NCBI GenBank assembly: GCA_900544645.1 | Contig: UQWG01000034.1 | Location: forward strand, 1 to 20,126 | Length of the DNA stretch: 20,126 nt | Direction of reading: 5' to 3' | Source: an uncultured Collinsella sp. | Lineage (GTDB): Bacteria > Actinomycetota > Coriobacteriia > Coriobacteriales > Coriobacteriaceae | Part shown: in pieces, positions 14,586 through 20,126 of the stretch | Layout of the letters: every line of letters starts with the position of its first letter | Numbering within the stretch: the first letter of the stretch is position 1 | The notes under the pieces: model-generated | What the model was told of the DNA's origin: nothing | Database searches by the model: none | Seen by the model: only the letters and a program-made list of their open reading frames with translations | Made by a program: the position numbers and the translations under genes

Positions 14586-14618
14586 TTGCATTGATGCAAT
14601 ATGCAGACAACATATTGC
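14586..14618 (-). promoter_or_regulatory. Overlapping inverted repeats at the polyprenyl synthase start
   Basis: TTGCAT-TG-ATGCAA (14586-14599) and GCAATATG-CAGACAA-CATATTGC (14596-14618) are two perfect inverted repeats that overlap by 4 nt. They lie just upstream of ATG 14574. They could be an operator, or alternative RNA stems that control translation. No regulator can be assigned. Confidence 0.4.
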
Positions 14619-14687
14619 CACATCAGGGCGTTTGGCGCGGCAGTTTTGGCGATTTAGGACAACGGGCGTGCGTTTGATGGAGTGTGC

Positions 14688-17138
14688 CTAAATCAGCCTA
14701 AAATGCTCGAGCGCCGCAACGACACCGTCGTGATCGACGGTGTCGGTCACGTAATCGGCCTTATCCTTGAGATAGTCTGGTGCGTTGCCCATGGCGATAC
14801 CGACATCGACGGCGTTCATCAGCGAGATGTCATTGCTGGCGTCGCCAATGCCGTATACGGTTCCGTGGTGGGGATCGAGGGCGTCGAGTACAGACTGGAT
14901 GCCCCCGCGCTTCGTGCATTCGCGGGGCGAGATTTCGGTTACCTCGAGTTCGAGCTCGTTAAAGCACAGCAGCGGCTCAAGTGTCTTATCTTGAGCGATG
15001 TGGTTGGCGAGCGATGTAGACATCAAGATCTTGTAGACACTGTAATGTTGCAGCTGCGTGACTGCGTCGCCCAGGGTGCGCGCGTATCCGGGGGCATCGG
15101 GGGCATCGGCACTCATGCGCACGACGCCGTTGAGGCCCTCAAAGCGGATGACCTCGCCCGATTGCTCAAGATAGGGGGCAAGATGCTGCAGCATGCTGGG
15201 TGTCATCGACAGATCGCGAATTGCGTGTCCGTCGATCTCGGCGTAACCGCCCGCAAGACAGACGATGCCGGTCCAGGGCAGCTCAAGAAGTTTGGGGTGG
15301 ATGCAGCTGAGGGTGCGCCCTGTGCAGATGAAGGCCATGTTGCCGTTGGCGACAAACTCGCGGATTGCCTGCGAAACCGCCTCGTTGGGATAGGGGGAGA
15401 GGTCCCGCTCGTCTTCTGGAAGGTCTTGGGCGAGCCTGGGGTCTTGCCAGGCGAGCGTTCCGTCGATATCGAAGAAGCAAATATCGCCGCGCTTATGGGC
15501 TGTGCTGGCGGCAGGGGAGGCCGAGGTGGTGGGCACAAATTCCGGCTCGAGGCCCATGATCTGGTCAAAATGTTCTTTAACGCGGGGAACGGAGATGCCG
15601 ATGACCACCTGGGCGGTCTTGCCCGTAATGATGAGGCCTTTGGCGCCCGCCGCGACAAACGACGCGTTATCTGCAACGATGGAAGGGTCTGCAACCTCGA
15701 CGCGCAGGCGCGTGGCGCAGTTGGTTGCGCCCGCAATATTGCCAACGCCACCTAAAAGCTGAATTACCCGCTCAGCGAGGACGTGATCTTGATCGGATCG
15801 ACTATCGACCTCGTCATTGGGGGATTGCTCTTTGGCAAAGTCGCTTCCCGTTAAACAATCGATTGCCGCGCGATTGGCAACATGATCCTCGCGGCCCGGT
15901 GTCTTAAGGTCATAGACCAAGATGAGTGCTCGAAAACTCACAAAAAAGATGAGGCTAAAGGCAAGGCCGATACCGAGCGCCAAAAGATAGGCACCGGCAT
16001 GCGTGCGCATGAGCGGAATAAAGTTGAAGGCTGCCATCTCCATGAGGCCGCCCGAGAAGATGCCGACGATGCCAAAGAGATTCATGGTTGTGGCAAGGCA
16101 AGACGATAAGACGGCGTAGAGCAAAAAGAGCCCGGGGTGGGTGAACATAAAGAGAAACTCGAGTGGCTCGGTAACGCCGCAAACCACCGAGGCGATGATG
16201 GCGGGAACAAGGATGACCCTGAGGCCGGCGCGGCGCTCTGGTTTTGCGGTGGAGTAGAACGCGGCTGCGATGGCGGGAAGGCCAAAGAGCTTGACCCAGC
16301 CGGTGGCGGTAAAACCGGCCCACGGCGCAAGTTCATTAAGGGGGCGCGTGCTATGGGAGAGGATGGGGAGCAAGCTGCTCCACGTGGCGTAGATGCCGTC
16401 GTTAATGACCAGGTTGTCGTAGTAGATCGGCATGTAGAGCAGGTGGTGCAGCCCCATGGGCTCGAGCGCTCGCTCCAAAAGCACAAAGATGCCCACGCCA
16501 AAGGGGCCGACGCTCGTAAGTGCATGGCGCAGCGTTTCGGTCATTGCGTATACGGAGGGCACGATGGCGGCCGAGATAGCGGCAAGGGCAAACACGGCAA
16601 AAAAGCTGATGAGGTAGACCAGCGAGGAGCCCGAGAAGGTGCCGAGCCAATCGGGAACCTTGGCATCGTAGAAGTGGTCATGGATGGCGACGACGGTTGC
16701 CGATACCGCCAGCGGGCCGATAATGCCGGTGTCGAGCGTCTTGATGCCGTCGATGATGGTGATGCCGCTAGCGGAGGTCAAAGACGACGGGTACTTAAGT
16801 CCAAGATTGTCTCCGCTCAGCTTAATGATCTCGCTCAAAAAGAAGCAGTAGGCAAAATAGGCGACGAGAGCCTCGAGGCAGCAACGAGCCGGTTGTTTTT
16901 GGGCAAGACCGATGGGCAGCGCTACGGCAAAAAGGAGCGGGAGGCGTTTAAAGACCGTCCACGAGCCGCGCTGGATGATGGTCCAAAAAGCGTACCAAGG
17001 GGTTCCGTATACGGCGAGATCGCCGACGATGTCCGCAGTCGTTGCGAGAGCGGAGACGCCGACCATGAGGCCTGATATAGAAAACAGCATGGCGGGCGCG
17101 AACATTGCCCCGCCAAAGCGTTGGATTTTTTGCAGCAT
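14688..17138 (-). CDS. PTS EIIC-EIIB sugar permease fused to a HAD (Cof-type) phosphatase
   Basis: 816 aa. Residues 1-420 are a multi-pass EIIC of the glucose superfamily (HHLLYMPIYYDN, GVTEPLEFLFMF), most like alpha-glucoside permeases of the MalX/GlvC kind. Residues about 455-535 are EIIB, with the phosphorylated cysteine in TNCATRLR (C474). Residues about 550-816 are a Cof-type HAD hydrolase: FFDIDGT (D557, D559), FICTGRT, and GIGDASNDISLMN (D766, D770). The permease would import and phosphorylate a sugar, and the fused domain could dephosphorylate the product or a related sugar phosphate. No EIIA domain is present, so one must act in trans. GGAAGG precedes the ATG. It is divergent from the GntR gene, and an operator-like site sits at the predicted transcription start. 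Confidence 0.9.
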   Translation of the reverse strand: MLQKIQRFGGAMFAPAMLFSISGLMVGVSALATTADIVGDLAVYGTPWYAFWTIIQRGSWTVFKRLPLLFAVALPIGLAQKQPARCCLEALVAYFAYCFFLSEIIKLSGDNLGLKYPSSLTSASGITIIDGIKTLDTGIIGPLAVSATVVAIHDHFYDAKVPDWLGTFSGSSLVYLISFFAVFALAAISAAIVPSVYAMTETLRHALTSVGPFGVGIFVLLERALEPMGLHHLLYMPIYYDNLVINDGIYATWSSLLPILSHSTRPLNELAPWAGFTATGWVKLFGLPAIAAAFYSTAKPERRAGLRVILVPAIIASVVCGVTEPLEFLFMFTHPGLFLLYAVLSSCLATTMNLFGIVGIFSGGLMEMAAFNFIPLMRTHAGAYLLALGIGLAFSLIFFVSFRALILVYDLKTPGREDHVANRAAIDCLTGSDFAKEQSPNDEVDSRSDQDHVLAERVIQLLGGVGNIAGATNCATRLRVEVADPSIVADNASFVAAGAKGLIITGKTAQVVIGISVPRVKEHFDQIMGLEPEFVPTTSASPAASTAHKRGDICFFDIDGTLAWQDPRLAQDLPEDERDLSPYPNEAVSQAIREFVANGNMAFICTGRTLSCIHPKLLELPWTGIVCLAGGYAEIDGHAIRDLSMTPSMLQHLAPYLEQSGEVIRFEGLNGVVRMSADAPDAPGYARTLGDAVTQLQHYSVYKILMSTSLANHIAQDKTLEPLLCFNELELEVTEISPRECTKRGGIQSVLDALDPHHGTVYGIGDASNDISLMNAVDVGIAMGNAPDYLKDKADYVTDTVDHDGVVAALEHFRLI

Positions 17139-17181
17139 GTTCTGCCTTCCGAATATCGAGGCGCGTTGCGCGTGGGGAAAC

Positions 17182-17204
17182 GTTTAAACAATGGATTCAT
17201 TGTA
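17182..17204 (-). promoter_or_regulatory. PTS promoter -10 box and regulator site
   Basis: On the minus strand TACAAT (17204-17199) is a good -10 box; the -35 is weak. GTTTAAACAA(17182-17191) covers the predicted start of transcription. The same 10-mer occurs at 17304-17313 in front of the divergent regulator gene, which supports repression by that regulator. Confidence 0.5.
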
Positions 17205-17303
17205 GAGGACCAGACGAGTGTCGTACCGGCAGTTTTGAGCGAAACCGATTTGGGCATGACAGAAACCGTCAACGGCTAAATCCTGTCGCTTCACCGATAT
17301 TCG

Positions 17304-17332
17304 GTTTAAACAACTTTAAGAAATGCTATCGT
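17304..17332 (+). promoter_or_regulatory. Regulator promoter with overlapping operator site
   Basis: GTTTAAACAA (17304-17313) overlaps the expected -35 position of a promoter whose -10 is the TG-extended TATCGT (17327-17332). This placement would allow the GntR protein to repress its own gene. Confidence 0.45.
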
Positions 17333-17367
17333 GCCTAGCCGGAAATGAATAATGTAGAGGTGAAACA

Positions 17368-18087
17368 ATGCCAAAAGCGATATACGAAGGAATCTACCGA
17401 GAAATACGCTCGCGCATCATTAATGGGACCTATGCGTTTCAGGAGATGCTGCCAACCGAAGCCGAGCTGACCGCGGAATTTGGCTGCACGCGCAATACCG
17501 TCCGCCGCGCTTTGAGCATGCTGGCCGACGGGATGTTTGTGCAGCCCATACACGGCAAGGGCGTGCGCGTTATTTGGCTTAAGGGCGAAACCGACATGTT
17601 GGGCGCACTCGAAGAGGTTGAGTCGTTTGGCGAGTTTGCAAAGCGCAACAATGCCGTTGCATCGACGGACGTTAAGTCTTTCGAACATCTGGTTTGCACC
17701 GAGCAACTCTCTCGTCACCTGGGCTTTAAGGTGGGCGAGGAGTTGATTCGCGTAGTGCGTGTCCGAAGCCTCAACGGCAACGCGTGCCAAGTGGACCATG
17801 GCTATTTTTTGGCGTCGATCGCCAAGGGCCTGACTCCCGAGATCGCGGCAGATTCTATTTACGGCTATCTGGAGCACAAGCGCGGTGTCAAAGTGATGGC
17901 GAGCCGTCGTACGGTGAGTGTCGAGCTCGCCAACGATGAGGACTGCAGCTATCTTGACCTCGGCAAATACAACTGCGTTGCCGTCATGGAGAGTCAGTCG
18001 TACACCTCGGATGGCATCTTGTTTGAGGTGACGCACACTCGCACACACCCCGAGATCTTCCATTACCGCGTCAATTCCAAGCGATAG
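17368..18087 (+). CDS. GntR-family transcriptional regulator, TreR-like (UTRA domain)
   Basis: 239 aa. The N-terminal winged helix spans about 1-70 (IYREIRSRIINGTY, LPTEAELTAEFGCTRNTVRRAL, HGKGVRV). A UTRA ligand-binding domain of the HutC/TreR type spans about 90-239 (SIYGYLEHKRGVKV, DEDCSYLDL). From memory the C-terminal half resembles Bacillus TreR, which senses trehalose-6-phosphate, so a sugar phosphate made by the adjacent PTS is a reasonable effector. AGAGGTG lies 6 nt before the ATG. It is divergent from the PTS gene and upstream of the ABC operon, both with similar operator-like sites. A strong terminator follows. Confidence 0.88.
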   Translation: MPKAIYEGIYREIRSRIINGTYAFQEMLPTEAELTAEFGCTRNTVRRALSMLADGMFVQPIHGKGVRVIWLKGETDMLGALEEVESFGEFAKRNNAVASTDVKSFEHLVCTEQLSRHLGFKVGEELIRVVRVRSLNGNACQVDHGYFLASIAKGLTPEIAADSIYGYLEHKRGVKVMASRRTVSVELANDEDCSYLDLGKYNCVAVMESQSYTSDGILFEVTHTRTHPEIFHYRVNSKR

Positions 18088-18125
18088 CCGGCTAGCTCGC
18101 AGCCTGACGAGACTCATGCCCTCAA

Positions 18126-18180
18126 AGAGAAAACGCCCGGTCAAACCGACGATGCATCGGCTTGGCCGGGCGTTTTCTCT
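18126..18180. terminator. Terminator of the GntR gene (long bidirectional hairpin)
   Basis: A perfect 15-bp outer stem (18126-18140 with 18166-18180) continues into a further stem interrupted by one mismatch and ends in a 7-nt loop. T runs on the 3' side and A runs on the 5' side would allow termination in either direction. It lies 39 nt after the regulator stop. Confidence 0.9.
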
Positions 18181-18198
18181 GCATTCGATAACAAATAA

Positions 18199-18210
18199 TT
18201 GTTTATACAA
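18199..18210 (+). promoter_or_regulatory. TreR-type operator candidate, distal
   Basis: TTGTTTATACAA differs at one position from TTGTATATACAA, the tre operator I recall for Bacillus TreR. It is upstream of the ABC transporter genes and downstream of the TreR-like gene. Confidence 0.5.
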
Positions 18211-18273
18211 AACTTGTCAAGTATCAAGTTGAAATTACCGTTCACCGAAGTTTTCCTACCGCTCTAGTAATAC

Positions 18274-18285
18274 TTGTTCAAACAA
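18274..18285 (+). promoter_or_regulatory. TreR-type operator candidate, proximal
   Basis: TTGTTCAAACAA is a second near-palindrome of the same type, 64 nt centre to centre average below the first allowing for 75-nt spacing of starts. It directly follows a possible -10 (TAATAC, 18268-18273). The remaining leader up to 18393 has a small hairpin at 18352-18370 just before the ribosome site and no other gene. Confidence 0.45.
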
Positions 18286-18393
18286 CTAGCCAAATAGCGT
18301 ATTGTACAAATCAGCAAAAGGGGCAAAGTCCCCGAGCCAATCTCCGAAGGCGGCGGCAAAGGGTGCCGCCACGGTGTGAAAGGGTGGATTGTA

Positions 18394-19710
18394 ATGAAGA
18401 ACGAAATGAGCAGAAGGCAGTTCCTGGGCTTTGCTGGTTCCGCGGCTGCGGTTCTTGGTCTGGGTCTCGTGGGCTGCGGTGGTTCTGCCGGCTCCGGTTC
18501 CTCTGCTTCTGGTGACGCTGCCGAGGTCTACTTCCTCCAATTCAAGCCCGAGGTCGACAAGGAGTGGAAGGAGATCGCCAAGGCGTACAAGGAGGAGAAG
18601 GGCGTCGAGGTCAAGATCGTGACCGCCGCCTCCAACACCTACGAGGAGAAGCTCAAGTCCGAGATGTCCAAGAGCTCCGCTCCGACCCTGTTCCAGGTCA
18701 ACGGCCCCACCGGTCTTAAGAACTGGAAGGATTACTGCGCCGACCTGTCCGATACCAAGCTCCGCGGTGAGCTCATTGACGACTCCCTGGCTCTGCAGTC
18801 CGACGGCAAGGATGTGTGCATCGACTGGGTTCAGGAGAGCTTCGGCATTATTTACAACAAGCAGCTGCTCGAGAAGGCTGGCTACAAGGCCGAGGACATC
18901 AACTCCTTCGACAAGCTGAAGGCTTGTGCCGATGACATCCAGGCCCGCAAGGACGAGCTTGGTGTCGAGGGTGCCTTCACTTCCGCCGGCATGGACGACT
19001 CCTCCAGTTGGCGCTACACCACCCACCTTGCCAACATGCCGCTCTACTACGAGTTTGAGAAGGAGCACAACCAGGAGGACGACGAGATCAAGGGTGAGTT
19101 CCTCGACAACTACAAGCAGATCTTCGACCTGTACATCACCGACTCCACCTGCGATCCTTCGCAGCTTGCTTCCAAGACCGGCGACGACGCCACCAACGAG
19201 TTCGCAACCGGCAAGGCCGTCTTCTACCAGAACGGCTCTTGGGCCTACTCTGACCTCGTCAAGGCCGGCATGACCGACGATCAGATTGGCATGATGCCCA
19301 TCTACATCGGTGTTGACGGCGAGGAGAACCAGGGCCTGTGCTCCGGCGGCGAGAACTACTGGTGCGTCAGTTCCCAGGCTTCCGAGGATGCCCAGAAGGC
19401 CACCGAGGACTTCATGTATTGGTGCGTCACCGCTGACACCCCGACCAGCATCATCGCCGACAAGATGGGTCTGACCGCTCCGTTCAAGAGCGCCAAGGAG
19501 ACCACCAACGTCTTCTCGCAGCAGGCCGTTGCCATGGCCAAGGACGGCAAGAAGACCGTCGCTTGGGACTTCGTCTACATTCCCTCCGAGGAGTGGAAGA
19601 AGAACCTCAAGCAGGCTCTGATTGCCTACGCTGCCGATAACAGCAAGTGGGACGGCGTCAAGAACGCCTTCGTCGATGGCTGGAAGACCGAGAAGGCCGC
19701 TTCCGAGTAA
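18394..19710 (+). CDS. Sugar ABC transporter substrate-binding lipoprotein (Tat-type signal)
   Basis: Extracytoplasmic family 1 solute-binding protein, 438 aa, that would deliver a sugar to the permease encoded next. The N-terminus shows SRRQFLGF (residues 6-13), a twin-arginine motif, then a hydrophobic stretch and the lipobox LVGC (C28 lipidated), then a Gly/Ser linker. The mature part has family features such as YEEKLKSEMSKSSAPTLFQV, ESFGIIYNKQLLEKAGY and FATGKAVFYQNGSWAY. AGGGTGGA lies before ATG 18394; an in-frame GTG at 18376 is less likely because it would precede the ribosome site. Codon use is strongly biased to C-ending codons, like cstA, suggesting high expression. The sugar is not identifiable; context suggests an alpha-glucoside. 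Confidence 0.92.
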   Translation: MKNEMSRRQFLGFAGSAAAVLGLGLVGCGGSAGSGSSASGDAAEVYFLQFKPEVDKEWKEIAKAYKEEKGVEVKIVTAASNTYEEKLKSEMSKSSAPTLFQVNGPTGLKNWKDYCADLSDTKLRGELIDDSLALQSDGKDVCIDWVQESFGIIYNKQLLEKAGYKAEDINSFDKLKACADDIQARKDELGVEGAFTSAGMDDSSSWRYTTHLANMPLYYEFEKEHNQEDDEIKGEFLDNYKQIFDLYITDSTCDPSQLASKTGDDATNEFATGKAVFYQNGSWAYSDLVKAGMTDDQIGMMPIYIGVDGEENQGLCSGGENYWCVSSQASEDAQKATEDFMYWCVTADTPTSIIADKMGLTAPFKSAKETTNVFSQQAVAMAKDGKKTVAWDFVYIPSEEWKKNLKQALIAYAADNSKWDGVKNAFVDGWKTEKAASE

Positions 19711-19741
19711 GCAGTTGCTGCCCAAGCTATCTGATTAGCGA

Positions 19742-19777
19742 CAGGGGGCGGGCAGACGTTGGTTTGCCCGCCCCCTG
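19742..19777 (+). other. Intercistronic hairpin between binding protein and permease genes
   Basis: A perfect 13-bp GC-rich stem (19742-19754 with 19765-19777) has a 10-nt loop and no T run after it. As in malE-malF type operons, it probably stabilises the upstream mRNA and lowers expression of the permease genes relative to the binding protein. Confidence 0.75.
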
Positions 19778-19797
19778 CATATTGAAAGGACCCTTTT

Positions 19798-20126
19798 ATG
19801 GGCAAAGCACTCAAGCGCTGGTGGCCGCTCTTTATGCTGCCCACGTGCCTGGCGTTTATGATCGGGTTCGTGATCCCCTTTATCCAGGGCTTCTATCTCT
19901 CGTTCTGCCAGTTTATTATCATTAACAACGCGCACTTTGTCGGTATCGAGAACTACGTGCGCGCGCTGTCCGATCCGCAGTTCTCCACGTCGTTCTTCTT
20001 TACCGTGGCGTTTGCCTTCCTGTCGACGGTGCTTATCAACGTGATCGCCCTTGCCATCGCGCAGGCGCTCACCCGCAAGGCGCTCAAGGGCACCAATATC
20101 TTCCGTACGATCTTCTTTATGCCTAA
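19798..20126 (+). CDS. Sugar ABC transporter permease, MalF/UgpA type (3' truncated by window)
   Basis: The frame stays open to the window end (109 full codons). It starts MGKALKRWWPLFMLP, with a first membrane helix at about 10-35, then YLSFCQF and a GIENYVRAL segment typical of the periplasmic loop of MalF-like permeases, then a second and the start of a third helix ending near IFRTIFFMP. GAAAGGA (19784-19790) is a good ribosome site 7 nt before the ATG. It is second in the operon after the binding protein; the partner permease should follow outside the window. Confidence 0.92.
   Translation, partial: MGKALKRWWPLFMLPTCLAFMIGFVIPFIQGFYLSFCQFIIINNAHFVGIENYVRALSDPQFSTSFFFTVAFAFLSTVLINVIALAIAQALTRKALKGTNIFRTIFFMP

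Noticed and set aside
18286..19725. A 479-codon minus-strand frame opposite the sugar-binding protein
   Set aside because: A low-complexity Leu/Val/Gly antisense product of a codon-biased gene; no ribosome site or motifs.

Overview
The window is GC-rich and gene-dense. Its gene order and protein sequences suggest an actinobacterium of the Coriobacteriia, most like Collinsella or a close relative. This taxonomic call is an inference from protein style, the TsaB-RimI-TsaD fusion and strong C-ending codon bias in some genes; no marker gene proves it.

Left part (174-6997, + strand): one tightly packed housekeeping operon, acpS - nnr - alr - family-4 uracil-DNA glycosylase - tsaE - tsaB/rimI/tsaD. 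Gaps are 0-12 nt, with a 14-nt overlap before the last gene. It joins carrier-protein activation, NAD(P)HX repair, D-alanine supply, uracil excision and t6A37 tRNA modification. The last gene is a natural triple fusion.

Middle (6998-12198): an 808-bp intergenic region holds two copies of an unusual hairpin element and then a regulated leader for a CstA-type transporter gene. The leader has a promoter with a palindrome inside it, a 14-codon leader peptide ending in an Ile/Val run, switchable hairpins and a strong terminator just before cstA. Next comes a gene for a protein with an N-terminal helix-turn-helix-like region, a long charged linker and a JetD-like Toprim domain, with no JetA/B/C beside it. 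A third hairpin element follows its stop codon. The three elements (7010-7144, 7286-7438 reversed, 12062-12198) each have a core of exactly 69 nt. The core is strongly conserved and its differences are mostly compensatory. It is enclosed by perfectly or wobble-paired arms of 33-42 bp whose sequence is different in every copy. I know no described family with this design, and it is the main discovery candidate.

Right part (12318-17138, mostly - strand): a tRNA-like 3' fragment facing tRNA-Gln(UUG) across a shared terminator hairpin, a peptidoglycan-binding-repeat protein with a possible degenerate amidase tail, a polyprenyl synthetase, and a PTS EIIC-EIIB permease fused to a HAD/Cof phosphatase.

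End (17139-20126, + strand): a TreR-like GntR regulator divergent from the PTS gene, then a sugar ABC transporter (Tat-type lipoprotein binding protein, intercistronic hairpin, truncated MalF-like permease). Four related sites (GTTTAAACAA, or TTGTT..ACAA palindromes) lie at the PTS promoter, the regulator promoter and upstream of the ABC operon. They suggest one alpha-glucoside-type regulon covering two uptake routes.
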